Below, in pieces: positions 9,300 to 19,837 of a stretch of 64,000 nucleotides of DNA. The stretch lies in contig CAUYUJ010018063.1 of NCBI GenBank assembly GCA_963575745.1, positions 1 to 64,000 on the forward strand, read 5' to 3'. The notes beneath the pieces were generated by a model. The model searched no databases, was not told the DNA's origin, and saw only the letters and a list, made by a program, of their open reading frames with translations. The position numbers were made by a program, and so were the translations under genes. The stretch comes from Prorocentrum cordatum (taxonomy: Eukaryota; Sar; Dinophyceae; Prorocentrales; Prorocentraceae). Each line of letters begins with the position of its first letter. The stretch's first letter is position 1.

Positions 9300-9610
9300 A
9301 GGAGGAGGAGGAGGAGGAGGAGGAGGAGGAGGGAGGAGATAGGAGGAGGAGGAGGGGGGAGGAGGAGGAGGAGGAGGAGGAGGAGGAGGAGGAGGAGGAG
9401 GAGGAGGAGAGGAGGAGTTTGAGGAGGAGGAGGAGGAGGAGAAGGAGGAGGAGGAGGCGGAGGAGGAGGAGGAAGAGGAGGAGGAGGAGGAGGAGGAGGC
9501 GGAGGAGGAGGAGGAGGGAGGAGGAGGGAGAAGGAGGGAGAAGGAGGAGGAGGAGGAGGAGGAGGAGGAGGAGAAGGAGGAGGAGGAGGAGGAGGAGGAG
9601 GAAGAGAACG
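9300..9610 (+). repeat. (GGA)n tract, right arm of an inverted pair
   Basis: About 310 bp of GGA with GAA and GCG variants, the longest purine tract in the window. All frames over it are low-complexity. Confidence 0.95.
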
Positions 9611-9945
9611 AGGATGAGAACGAGAACGCAGAGACGTAAGACTCGGGAGGCCAGCCACAAGAAACCTGCCACAAGAAACCCAACCCTGCAACCCCATGAC
9701 GTCCATGGACTTCTGGCGTGGGAACGCCACGCTCTCCGTGGCAAAATCATCGAAACCCAAGAAACCCCGGGGTAGCATGGAGGCAAGGAAGTTGTTTAAT
9801 TTGCATGGGCTTCCACTGTGAAGCCCCCCTCCTGGACGCCCCCGATCCTCGCATGCTTTATTGGCCTAACTACCACGACATGTCTTCGGAGCAGAAGAAC
9901 TGGTAACAGTTACAGGCAACGTTCAGACATAAACCCGATTGATTA

Positions 9946-10050
9946 AAACAAGACGATCTCATCCAGAAGTGTCTTAAGAACGTGTCTCGCACTAACCGCA
10001 GCACGGTTCTCAGACAAGTCTTTGGTGGGCCCCAGAGGCAGGACGCTCCA
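9946..10050. repeat. Dispersed repeat R5, copy b
   Basis: Second copy of the approximately 105-bp repeat at 6898-7006, about 70 percent identical by eye, ending in TCTTTGGTGGGCCCCAGAGG. No terminal inverted repeats were recognised. Confidence 0.6.
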
Positions 10051-10880
10051 CCCCTGCTAGATAAGTCTGACATCTCTCAGAGCTGGTGGGCCAGGCAGAT
10101 CTGTCGGGCGCCCCAGCCGATCCAGAGCGCTCTGGCTCGTCCTGAGAGCGTTCCTCTCTGTGCTCAGCCTGCCCGGCTCTTCCCCTCCCATCGGCATCCA
10201 CGGCGACGACAGAAGCAAAACCGACCGAACCAGCAGCGAAACTCAGACCGATGGACCGGACACAGCCTGAAGGACGCAGCTGCGCAGCAGCCGCCCCAAC
10301 TGGACCGACCGAGAGCCGCCGACTACGAAGCAAACCGAACGACCGGACAACGGACATCCTTGGTGATCCTCTTCGTCTGGCTTCTGGGCCATAGCCAGGG
10401 TCTTCGGCGGCCGTTCGGGATGACTCTAGCACCCCGGGAACGCTTCCTGCGAGGCGTAGCTGCTGGAAGCCATCTCAAGGCTGGCAAACCGCCCATAACC
10501 AACAACAGCTCGAAAACCTCGAATCTCGCGTCGTCTTCCTCCTATTCCTCTTCCTCCTCCTGCTGTCGTCAGCGGCCGCAAGGTCCACGAAATTATCCAG
10601 GATGCGGCTGTGCGACCCCCCTCCTCTGTGGGGGGGCGGCCTCGGAGTCCGTCTTGCGCCCAGCTCCTCCGCCCCCCTCCGCCCTTCGATCTTGAAATTT
10701 GGGGAAGCGCACTGAGTTGGATTCCGACACCGCGTGGATCGTTCAATATCAAACAACGGCCGTGGCTTTCCAACAGGCCAGATCGTTCAACATCCGCCGA
10801 TCTGGGGCCACTGGCGATGTTCAGCCTTGCGCGCCAGCGCGTCATGTATCTCTGTGGCCTACGCCAAAGCCTCGACCAGA
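10051..10880. other. Stretch without a recognised gene
   Basis: A 237-residue frame (9982-10695, +) crosses the R5 repeat and shows no known motif. Short direct repeats GATCGTTCAAYATC occur at about 10738 and 10783. Nothing else stands out. Confidence 0.4.
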
Positions 10881-11024
10881 GGCAAGAGTGACCCTAGGAA
10901 TGAGTGACCTTTGGTGCACGGCTGTGAAAGGGCGGGATGGGCCCGAATCCAAGCGCGCAGGCCGATGCTGGGGCCACCGGTGCGGCCCCTTCTAGGTCAC
11001 TCCGGCGAAGGGCCACTCTTACGC
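10880..11024. mobile_element. MITE-2 family TIR element, copy 1
   Basis: The left end GCAAGAGTGACCCTAGGAA and the right end AAGGGCCACTCTTACGC are inverted. Internal phrases CTTTGGTGCACGGC and AAGCGCGCAGGCCG are shared with copies at 37671, 53374 and 56052. It sits beside the tract bordering LINE-A. Confidence 0.7.
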
Positions 11025-11094
11025 ATCGCCGAAAACTGGCGGGCTGGCCGCCCAGTAGATAGAAGGCCGGCCCAGCCTCGCCTGCACCTGCCCT

Positions 11095-11225
11095 CTTCCG
11101 CGGGGAGGAGGGGGAGGACGAGGAGGAGTAGGACTAGGAGGACGAGGGCGACGACGATGAGGACGAAGGCGACGACGAGGACGACGATGAGGACACCAGG
11201 ACGAAGACGAGGAGGAGGTTGTGGA
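11095..11225 (+). repeat. GGA/GAC trinucleotide tract
   Basis: Purine-rich GGA, GAC and GAT triplets. It forms the low-coordinate border of the LINE-A region, that is, the 3' side in LINE-A orientation. Confidence 0.9.
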
Positions 11226-11299
11226 GTGAGTGAGAGTGAGAGACCACCGAGACGCGGTCGAGCGTGGTCATCCGCGCCCGAAGCACTCAGCCGCCCGCG

Positions 11300-12232
11300 C
11301 AACCCGCGGGCGAAGAGGCGCGCCTCTGCGCGAAGCAGGGATGAGGGCCCCCACCAACAGGGGGACATGGTGGGTTCGACCCCCGGCCCGTGGTGAGGCA
11401 CCACGGCCAGCGGCCTGGCCAGCGGCCCGCCCCACAGGCCACCTGGCCTGACCGCCTCAGCCGCGCTGCCCGCGGCGGGCGGGCGGTGGCCCCGCGACCC
11501 GCCGAACCAGCTCGCCGAAGGACATGGCGCCCAGCGTCGGCAGCGGCTGGGCGGCCGCGGCGCCCCGCGCGGACGTGGGTCGCAGCGCCGCTCCCCAGCC
11601 GTGCCGCACGCCCTGCCGCGAGGGGCCTGCAGGTCGCTGGGCCGCCCCTCGGCGCCGCTTCCAGCTCCTCCGCTGGGCCTCGCGCCAGTAGGGGGGCCCC
11701 CAGCGGGTTGCGCACCGTCGCCAGGTGGAGCTCGCCCATCAGCGTCATCGTGTCGCCCGGGCTGGTGCGCCGACGAGGGTGCGCCGAGCTCGTCGAGACG
11801 CACCTCGCAATCGGCTCCGCCCTCGAGCAGATCAGGAAGGTCTGCGTCGTCATGCTTCACGATGTGGCGCAGCTGCCGTGGCCTGATGGGCCCAGCAGCG
11901 TGCAGGGGTACTGTGGCTCGGGAAGGCGCGCCGCTCCTCGGGCGAGCTGTGTCATTGTTGGCAGCTATGGCGAGCCCGTCCTCCGAAACCGTCGGCTCGT
12001 CTTGCTGAGCGCCACTGGCCTGATCGCTGCCGCAGCCGCTCTGGCTCCCTTCCAGGGGCGCCCCCGCGCAGCGTCCCGAAGGCGCCCCTCCAGCAGCCCG
12101 GCTGGCAGCGACAGGGCCCGCGGCCAGCGCCGGCGACGGCTCGGAGGTCAAGGTGTCTGCAGAACTGGCGGCCCCTGCGGCGTCGGCCTGCGCGGGCGGG
12201 GGCTGGCGGCCTTCGCGGCCGCGGCCGTCGCT
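11300..12232 (-). repeat. Paralogous copy of a LINE-A internal segment
   Basis: About 11740-12150 aligns with about 16620-17000 in the same orientation. Examples are the shared run GTCGGCTCGTCTTGCTGAGC versus GTCGACTCGTCTTGCTGGGC, and the minus-strand peptides NDTARPRSGAPS versus NDTARPRGGAPS and ADGRAPPGD versus VDGRAPPDGD. It may be a second LINE fragment downstream of LINE-A or a segment retained from recombination. Frames are broken and no domain is recognisable. Confidence 0.65.
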
Positions 12233-12524
12233 TTAGGGAAGGCCGCCGCGCGTGCGACCTGGGGCCCCTTCCTCCGCGGGACATCCAATGCCTCGAGGTC
12301 CTCCAGCCCGGCGTCGGGTTCGGCGTCGCAGCCGTCGCCGCCCTGGACCTGCGAGCTCGCGGGCCCCGCCTTGGGCCAGAGTCCTCGCGCAAGTCTCCCG
12401 AGGCACTCCAACCCTGCGGCCGTGGGCGGCCCGCGCGGCAGCAGGAGGCCTCGGCGCGGCGCGCGAAGCCCAGGCCAAGCGAAGCAGCCGCAGTGGCGGC
12501 GGGCCCATGCGCCCCGAGCCACCA

Positions 12525-13223
12525 TCAGCAGCATCTGGTGGGAGGCGCGGACGTCGCAGTCGCCGACGTGCAGCTGCACCGCCTCGCCAGTGGGCTGCGT
12601 GGCCAGCTGCGCCCAGCCGTCGCCGATCGTCTCGAGCCCGCGGCGCGGGCTGCGCAACCGCGGCGCTCGGCTTGCGCGGCCCGCCGAGCGACGTCGCGCG
12701 CAGCTCCTCCCGCCCTCGCGCAACGAGTGGGGGGCGCTGAACGCCGCGGCCAGGCTCGGCCCGGGAGGCGCTCGGCGCGCGGGCGCCCGCCCGCGGCAGC
12801 GCGGGCGCCCGGCAGCGGCGGCGGCAGCCGACGCGTCCAGGGTGGCGAGCAGGAGCCTCCAGCGCACAAGTGAGGCAAGTTGCTCGGCGGCCTCGACCAT
12901 CTGGCGCACCTCCCGCCAGAGCACCCGCCACCGCGTTGCCCCGAACCGCGGCGAGCGGCGCCCCGCGCTCCAGCGCCTCCTCGACAATGAGGTACGAATT
13001 CGCGTGCTCCACTGTGAAGTCGCTCCTGTGGCGACGGCTGAAGATGACGTCGAGCTCGCGCCGCAGGTCGGCGCCCAAGCCCTCGGGGCGTCGGTCGCGC
13101 CGCTTCCTTCCAGCACCCCTCGCAGACCGCGAGGCTGTCGGCGAGGAGAACTGTGGGCCCGTGCGAGTGCGCCGCCGCCAGCGCCAATGCTTGCAACTCC
13201 CCGCGGTGTGCCGTCTGTTTGGA
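12525..13223 (-). pseudogene. LINE-A RNase H C-terminal half and tail
   Basis: Just after the insertion the minus strand reads KQTAHRGELQALALAAAHSH then TVLLADSLAVCEG, matching the RNase H stretch RQTVPRSEILAFGLALEE of LINE-B. The frame then shifts to one ending EGLGADLRRELDVIF and GNAVAGALA, the region holding the last catalytic Asp of RNase H in relatives. It shifts again into REVRQMVEAAEQLASLVRW. At least two frameshifts in 350 bp show decay. Confidence 0.6.
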
Positions 13224-13423
13224 CGCCCGAAATGGGCGCGGGAAACACGGGTACAATGCCCAACAACAAATGTTGTCCTAAACCAACAGCAGCCGCTGAT
13301 GGGCAGGCGGCCTTCTGTCTCCAATGGGCACAGGCCGCGGCGGCGCGGACAGCGAGTCCTGTTCAAAATGAACGGGAATTGCTGCTTGACATTGTATCCA
13401 TTCTTTCCGCGCCCGTGTCGTTC
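13218..13423. mobile_element. MITE-4 element inserted in the LINE-A RNase H
   Basis: A 206-bp block interrupts RNase H between ...GRRQT and QTAHRGEL. Flanks carry a near-perfect direct duplication, GTGCCGTCTG (13208-13217) and GTGCCGAGTCTG (13424-13435). Ends share GGGCGCGGGAAA-type inverted sequence. The left two-thirds matches 6202-6350. Removing the block and one duplicate restores the reading RRQTAHRGEL. Candidate boundaries give AC-AG or GA-CA rather than GT-AG, so ordinary splicing is not supported. Confidence 0.7.
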
Positions 13424-14131
13424 GTGCCGAGTCTGGCGCCGCCCAGCGAGAGGACCGAAGACGGCGTGCGCGACCTCGCACACCTCGGGGGCAGCACTGC
13501 AGACAGCAGCACCCGCTCGCCTGAGGCGTGGCGACTTGGAGTCGGCACCGCCGCTGGCGTCGCCGAACGGCGCCAGGGGAACGCTCGCAGCGCCCGTGCC
13601 CGGGCGAGGCTCACCCGATGCATCGCCGATGCAAGTCCAAGGGTTCATCACGGGGGGCTCGGGCACGTGCGCCCAAACAGCAGGCGGCGCGCCGCGAAGC
13701 CAGCAGCAGGGGAAGGCCGTGACTTCAGCATGCGTCCTCGCAATGAGGGTAGCGCTGAAATCATGGGCTTTGGACCCGCCGTTGGCCTCGCACTCCCAGA
13801 TGCGATGCGCGGCCGTCTCCAGCGAGTGCCCGCAGCGCGGGCGCATGCAGGCGGCGTCCTCGCCCAGGCCGACGAGCCCGGCGACGCTCGCTCCAGGCCA
13901 TGCGCCGCCCGTCGCGATGGTGACGTGGAGGGGAGCCAGGTGCTGATGCCGCGGCGTCGCCTCCAACATCTTCACCATGGCGCGTAACGGGGGCGCGTCG
14001 GCGCCGTGCTGCAAACCCTCGCCGCGCCTGTGCGTGGGCGCCTCTAGCCAGAGATGCTCCTGCACCGACTCGTCGAAGGCGTCCAGGAACAGCTGCGCCG
14101 AGCCGTCGGCAGCGCAGCAGAGTCGGGGCAA
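13424..14131 (-). pseudogene. LINE-A zinc motif and RNase H N-terminal half
   Basis: The minus-strand frame carries CMRPRCGHSLETAAHRIWEC, a C-x4-C-x7-H-x4-C motif equivalent to LINE-B's CKKCDRCKEEDETLMHRIWLC region. The RNase H start follows as PFGDASGGADS, with the first Asp of the RNase H core present, then FGPLAGRRQT. It ends at the MITE-4 insertion. The preceding GEGLQHGADAPP aligns with LINE-B's GEGLEDGADVWQ, placing the two in one clade. Confidence 0.7.
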
Positions 14132-14164
14132 GTCCAGCGCTCCCAGCTGCCGTCAGCGCACCGC

Positions 14165-15358
14165 CTAGCTCAGCCAAAAGGGCCCACTGGATCCCAGCCG
14201 TACTCCATGAGCAGCGCCTGCAGCGCAGAGATCGGTCCACGAATGTGGCGGTGTCGCTGGCTGGGAAGTGCGCCCTGGAGCCGAACATGGATCGGAATCC
14301 ACGCTTGCCGGGCACGCTGCCTGAAGTGATCGTCTCGCCGCCAGGCCTGGGACCAAGTCGAGCTGCTGGCGAGGGGGGGGGCCCTCGCAGGATCCTTCGC
14401 TCCATGACGCAACTCCAAGACCGTTGCAGGGCACTTCCCGCTGCCGGCAGCAGCGCCTTGCTGCCGCCTGCGAGGGCGCCAGCTCGACGCCCGCGCGCGG
14501 TGCCGCGCGCGGGCCCTCGCAAAGTCGCGGATGCGAAGGTGCTGGAGCCCAGCCTGGCCCCCCGAGTTGGTCGACGCGCGCCGCGACCTGCGCCGAGGTC
14601 AACGCCGGGGCAGGGCGCGCAATGGGCTGCTGTGACCACGTGGCCCTGAGCTGCGATCGCTCGCGCTGTGCGACGTGCCAGCCCCGGGCTATTGGCGAAG
14701 ACGGCGCTCTTCGGGGAGGTGCTGAGGCCTCGTGCGCGAAGCTGTCACAGGTCTTGGCCACTGCGTCGGTCATGGTGGTCTCCGCGACGCGGGCCGCGCC
14801 GGCGGCCGCCTCGGACAGGTCGTCGACCCAGATGCGCGGCAGCCGGGTGCCCGTGGGCTTAGGGCGGGCGACCTGCTCCAGGATGAAGGACGTGAGGCAC
14901 CCGGCGAAGCGGGCGCCCGATCTCAGGCCCTGCGCGATGGACGCGGGGGGCTGGAAGTCCAGGGGCGCCGCCCCGTCGCGAATGAGGATCCGCGGCGCCA
15001 AACGCAGCTGCAGCCTGAGGGCGAGAACGGTAAGCGGGAAGCGCAACTGCGGCGCGGCGCTCCCGAGTTTGACCCAGCCCATGGAATCGTAGAGGGCCTT
15101 GATGTCGAGCATGGCGTGGGCTCGCGCGAACCCGAGCGCGCTGCGCGCCTCCTCGTCGGTGGCCCTGGCGAAAACCTCGAGGACGGCAGCGTTGCCTCGC
15201 CCGGCGGCGTCCCGCGGGGGGGCGGCGGCGTCGCCCCACTCCTTCATGAAGGGCTTCGCGCTCGGGCGACCATGCACAACAGCCCGATTACGCGCTCGCC
15301 GCCCGACTACTTGGCCAAGAGTTGGCCCGTGACTAAGAGGAGCTGCCACGGCCAACAT
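14165..15358 (-). pseudogene. LINE-A reverse transcriptase core
   Basis: On the minus strand the frame shows motif A as MLDIKALYDSMGWVKLG, motif B as AQGLRSGARFAGCLTSF and motif C as RIWVDDLSEAA, the WVDD form of the RT catalytic box. RNA-dependent DNA synthesis on the element's own transcript is the family role. The start of this frame is arbitrary: the finger region is in another frame upstream (15307-15729), where ADQLRPAD and ALEELLAIYAE are seen. After motif C the frame runs into Arg/Ala/Pro-rich sequence, so the protein is broken. Confidence 0.75.
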
Positions 15359-15729
15359 CCAGCGCGCTCGCGCTCGGCGTAAATGGCGAGGAGCTCCTCC
15401 AGCGCCCGGTCGGGCAGGCGCTGTCGGCGGGCCGCAACTGGTCGGCGCCGCGCCCCGTGCGGGGGCGCGTGCGCTTCATGGCCTTGCGCGGCTGCGCCAG
15501 GTCCAGCTCGGGGATGTCGCCCTCGCAGGGGTGCCCCCGCAACTCGGCCCAGAAATTGTCGACGGCGTGGGTGTCCTCCTGCGTGGGGGTCCAGGGCGCG
15601 TGCCACGTCCTGGCCTTGTGGTCGACCAGGTCGCGCGGGTGCACCAAGCGGTCGCCCTCCATGGCGTCGGTGATCTCGTCGTCGAGGTCGGGCTTCCGCT
15701 TCGAGGGTCTGAAGAGCACCGCGGGTCAC
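15333..15729 (-). pseudogene. LINE-A RT N-terminal (finger) region
   Basis: Minus-strand frames include VDNFWAELRGHPCEGDIPEL and RGADQLRPAD, then in a second frame LPDRALEELLAIYAERERAG and WQLLLVTGQLLAK. This order resembles the 'select, GLGADGL.P, ...LLPKP' region before motif A in LINE-B/C/D relatives. It needs one frameshift to read through. Confidence 0.5.
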
Positions 15730-17270
15730 TGCGGCGTGACGATCCAGCTTTTAAATGTCGCAGGAAGGCGCCCATGGCTCGGCTGCGCCCTCGGCAGAGG
15801 CAACCGTGCGCGACCTCCAGCGGGCCCACTGCGTCAGGTAGAGGCAGATGTCGCAGATCGCGGAGCTGGCGACGGAGGTCCACGCTGGCAGTGGCGAGCC
15901 CGTCGCGGCGCCCAGCGGCGACGGCGCGGCAGGCATGGGGAGGGGGCCCCAACGCGAGGCGACGGCGCTCGGCGGCGACACGGCGGTGTCCGCCTCCGAA
16001 AGTGGCCGCCGCAGCCGCTCGGGTCTCCATGGGCAAATGCGCGTAGTTGGCCGCCAGGGTGTAGGTCGCCGCCCGCCAGCTGACCGCGAAGTCGTAGTCG
16101 GCGAGCTCGGCCTGAACGGCATGGACGGCGGCTCCGACCTGCGCCTCGACCAGGTGGGCGCCCGCCGCTCGCGTGGTTCCCGCCGGCAGGCAGGGGGTCA
16201 CACACGTGGCGATGAATGGCCTCCTCCACCTGGCGAACCCGGGCGGGGGCGTTGCTGACCTGCGCGATGTGCGGCTCGCCCGCGCGATGGGCCGCGGGGG
16301 CGGCCGCGGCGGTCTGCGGCGCCGGGGCGGGGGCTCGGGCGCAAGCTGCGCGGTCCCAAATGTGAGCTGGGACCCAGTAGCCGTCTTCGCTATCTTCGAG
16401 CCTGGCGCCGTCAGGGATGGCGACGCGTGTGATGGAGGAGACGTTGCTGGATGCCAGAGACCGCGATGGCCTCGCCCCAAGTTGGCGGTCGCCCCGAGAC
16501 TGATTTCCACCGACCCTATCGACCAACGCGCGATCGCCCTTGTCGTCGCCGCCCGCCGCCGAGCCAAAGTGGCCCTGGCCAGCTCGTCGCCGTCGGGTGG
16601 AGCGCGTCCGTCAACATCTTCAGGTGGCCCAGGCTGGTGCACTGACGGGGCGGCGTCGAACAGCTCATCGCGACGCATCTCGCAGTCATCGCCATCCTCG
16701 AGCAGAGCGCAAGGATCGCCTCGTCATCGCCCATTATGCGGCGCAGCCGCCGTGGCGCAGTGTGCCCAGCAGCGGGCGAGGGTCACGTAGCTAGGGAAGG
16801 CGCACCGCCCCTCGGGCGAGCAGTGTCATTGCGGGCAGCCATGGCAAGCCCGCCCTCCGCAGCCGTCGACTCGTCTTGCTGGGCGCCGCTGGCCTGGGCA
16901 TCGCCGCAACTGCTCTGGCCCCCTTCCAGAGGCGCCCTAACGCAGCGCCCACCGGGCGCCGGGCCAGCAGCCCCTCCAGCATCCACAGGGCTCGCGGCCA
17001 GCCCTGCCGAGCAGGCGGCCTCCGAAGCCGCGGTCGCTGCTGTCGGGAGCTCGGCGGCCAGCGGCGGCGACGGCGCGAAGGTGGCGAGGTTGCGAGTGTG
17101 CAGGGGGGCCACCGCGCCTGGCGCACTCTCTATCCCAAGGGCGCCTGCCCGCGGCGTGGGCTCGGCAACGTCGAGCTGCGGTGGCGGCGGGGGGGGGGGG
17201 GGGGCGACTGGTCTGCCGTGTGCGAGTCCTCGCTGTCGCCGTCGCTGACGCCCCATTTGCCGCCGCGGTC
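15730..17270 (-). pseudogene. LINE-A central region, unassigned
   Basis: Minus-strand frames overlap and are rich in R, A and P. Part of it (about 16620-17000) is duplicated at 11740-12150. A less biased stretch reads ADYDFAVSWRAATYTLAANY and AHLPMETRAAAAATFGG. In LINE-D this position holds an APE endonuclease, but I cannot see its PWII..DFN-type motif here. Confidence 0.35.
17188..17204. repeat. Poly-G run
   Basis: G homopolymer inside the LINE-A region, a likely length-error site that can itself cause apparent frameshifts. Confidence 0.85.
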
Positions 17271-18180
17271 CGCGGTGGAGGCCTCGTCGCTGGCGGCGTC
17301 GCGCTCCCCGAACACGTCCTGGAGAAAATCGTCTCGTTTAGCCTCCCCAGCAGCGGCCCGCGCCTGCGCCTCGAGCTCCTTGAGCGAGGCCATCGTCGGG
17401 CGGCGGGGGCGGGCCCCTTCGGGCAGCAGCCGCGGGGCCGCCGAGCGCCGCGCGCTCAGCTGCTGGCCGCTGCCGCGCAAGGTCAAGGCCAAGCCGCGGT
17501 GGGGCATTCATGGGGCCGCCTGCGCGTCGCGCATGAGGGCGATGTAAGGCAAGCACGAGGTGGGGCACAGGCCGTGGCCGCAGTCAAAATGCGAGCCGCC
17601 CACTCCCGCGGTGCACGTCGCCGCCGCGTCGCACTGCAGGAGGGGGCCCCCCGCGCGCCCGACGAAGCCGCGGCGCTGCTGGACGGAAGGGCCGAGGCTG
17701 AAGTCGCCGGGCACGAGCTGCGGCAACTGCGGCGCTGCGAGCAGGGCCCCCGGGCGAGCGCGGCGACGGAGGCTGTCGCGGCCTCCGGGCCGCGAGCGTG
17801 GAGGTGGCGGGGGGCCATGATCCAATCGCCCCCTTCCGAGCTCGAGCCAAGGGAGAGGCGCGCAGGGCTTGCGTGGAGACGCCGGCCAGCTTGCCTCGGC
17901 CTTGCGCTGCCGGTAATTCAGCTTGAGCAGCTGGCGCGCGTGGGTCTCCACTGGCCCCGGGAAGTCGTGGCCATCGCGCTCATCTCGCACGAACTGCCGC
18001 GCCTGCGGCTCCATGGTCGTGACGTTGCTGAAAAAGAACGCCGCTCGAGCTCGTGCTGCAGCGCCGCCCGATCCACGGGGGCACCATCTACATACCATGG
18101 GCTCCGCGCCGTCCCAGCGCAGGCACCGTCGGCTGCTGCTACTGCTGCAGTTCCCAACTCGGCGCGCGTGGCCTTCTTGT
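17271..18180 (-). pseudogene. LINE-A linker with Cys/His cluster
   Basis: A minus-strand frame (17508-18098) reads GGSHFDCGHGLCPTSCLPYI, a possible metal-binding cluster. A neighbouring frame (17130-17507) gives MASLKELEAQARAAAGEAKR then DDFLQDVFGERDAASDEAS, a plausible helical N-terminal piece. No family can be assigned. The region may be a separate gene fragment rather than LINE. Confidence 0.3.
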
Positions 18181-18476
18181 CAAAACTGTGCGGCTGGATC
18201 GCCTCGCCAGCCGCGCCAGCGGCCGCGTCGTGCTCCGCTGGCGGCGCCTGACGTCGAAGTTCCTCCTCCGAGGCCCCCGGCGCCTCCCGTGCCCCCCCCC
18301 TTGGCCGCCGTCGCAGCGGCGACTTGCTCGGCAGCGCGGAACTTCGCCTGGCTAGCGGCGATCGCGGGACCAGCCTGGGCGGCGCCGCTGGCAGCTGGGA
18401 CGGCCGAAGCACCGGCCGCGGGGGGCGGCGGGGCAGTGGGCGGGGCGGGCTCGACAGCCCGCAACGGCGACTGCGA

Positions 18477-18533
<57 letters not shown>
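18477..18533 (-). repeat. (CAG)n trinucleotide repeat
   Basis: About 18 CAG units on the plus strand. In the LINE-A direction one frame reads them as poly-Ala in a helix-rich segment. A repeat of this purity is likely length-polymorphic. Confidence 0.9.
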
Positions 18534-18636
18534 GGCCGCGGCCTCGCCTGTCGGCTGGGCGCCGCCGTCGGGGCCCTTGCGCTTCTGGGCTGCGCGCAAC
18601 CTGCTCTTCCGCGAGCTGCTTCGCCAAGTCGAGCTT

Positions 18637-19518
18637 CTATGAGTGCGACTCGAGGTCCTTGGCGGCGCGCAGCTCCTTGCGCAGGCCCGCCAGGCAGGCG
18701 CGCTCCTTCTCGTCGAACTCCTCGGCGCCCTCGCCCGAGAAAATGGAGTCGCCCCACCGCAGCTGGAAAAGCCCCAAAGACTCGTCACGACCGGCAGCCG
18801 CCGTGGACTGAGCGGCGCCGAGGGCTGCCACCGCCGCTGCCGCCTTCTGCATGGCCGCCTCCGCCTCCGCCAGCTGCAGGGCGAACTCGCGCACGCGGGC
18901 CTCGGCCGTCCGCAGCCCCGCGCGGCAGCGCAGGACCTGGTCCACCGCGCCCTGGTGGCGCCTGTGGAGGTCCTAGCACTCGCCAGCAGCCCTGCGCAAC
19001 GCGTCGTCGAGCGAGGGCACCTTCGCCTTGGCGGCACCAGCCTGGGCGTGCGCCTCGACGACGCGCATGGTGGCCTGCAGCTGGGGTGGCACCGTGCCAT
19101 GCGCCGCTGCCGCGGCGCCCGCCAGCGTCTGCGTCGCCGAGAGCAGGGTGGCGCCAGGCCGCTGCAGGGTGTCCGTGCCAGCGGGTGCTTGGCCGCATGT
19201 GCCGCCCCGTCCGCGGCCCGCTCGAAACCGAAACTGGGAGGACCCGCGGGCGACGAAATGCTGCACCTTGGCGCCACACGGGCAGCACCAACCGTTCTTC
19301 ACCAGGACGTCGTCCCACTCGCAGCGGCGGCAAGCCTGGCAGCGGGACCACGGGCGCTCGAAAGTGACCCTCTTGCCGCTGCTGCCCTCCCGCTGGCGAG
19401 GAAGATATGCCGCCCTGCCCATCGTCCTGTCTCTAGTTGCCTCCAGAAATCTCCAAGAGTTCGAGATCGCCACGCGCCGAATCGGCACCGCGCCGCCACG
19501 GATGGCTGCATCAGCCAC
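18637..19518 (-). pseudogene. LINE-A N-terminal zinc ribbon and coiled coil
   Basis: The frame 18973-19518 (-) starts MADAAIRGG or, more plausibly, at the internal MGRAAYLPRQ. It carries RCQACRRCEWDDVLVKNGWC followed by CPCGAK, a CxxC...CxxC zinc ribbon. Next, in another frame (18637-18945), come EARVREFALQLAEAEAAMQK and EFDEKERACLAGLRKELRAA, heptad-like helices. In non-LTR elements such N-terminal regions bind element RNA. That role is inferred. Confidence 0.5.
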
Positions 19519-19614
19519 CTATGGCGTGCGGTCCCAAGAACGCCTCGCGGAGGCTCGGCGCGGCCCCGCGGCCCCTCCCCAAGGGCGGCAGAGCGAAACG
19601 GTTCTTGGGAGGAT

Positions 19615-19772
19615 GTAGAGGATGAGGATGAGGAGGATGAGGAGGATGAGGAGGATGAGGAAGATGAGGAGGGTGAGGATGAGGATGAGGATGAGGATGA
19701 GGATGATGCGGATGATGCTGATGCTGATGCTGATGATGATGCTGATGCTGATGCTGATGCTGATGCTGATGC

Positions 19773-19837
<65 letters not shown>

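Larger units (their letters stand above)
12233..19518 (-). mobile_element. LINE-A: degenerate non-LTR retrotransposon
   Basis: Read on the minus strand, the order is N-terminal zinc ribbon (19.4 kb), Ala-rich and helical linker (18.6-18.9 kb), undefined region (15.8-18 kb), RT (14.8-15.7 kb), thumb, zinc motif (about 13.9 kb), RNase H (12.9-13.7 kb) and a Gly/Arg/Ala-rich tail. This is the usual LINE order plus RNase H, as described for dinoflagellate LINEs. Many frame changes and an internal 206-bp insertion make it a pseudogene. I could not recognise an APE endonuclease. GC is so high that most frames stay open, so exact exon-like borders are uncertain. Confidence 0.75.

Noticed and set aside
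11360-11390. tRNA B-box-like GGGTTCGACCCC
   Set aside because: No A-box, acceptor stem or cloverleaf can be drawn around it.
13218-13423. Canonical spliceosomal intron in LINE-A RNase H
   Set aside because: No GT/GC/GA donor with AG acceptor gives the frame-restoring junction; insertion with target duplication fits better.
11390-13987. 865-residue plus-strand frame
   Set aside because: It is antisense to LINE-A, in very GC-rich DNA where stops are rare, and shows only Arg/Ala/Pro-rich sequence without domains.
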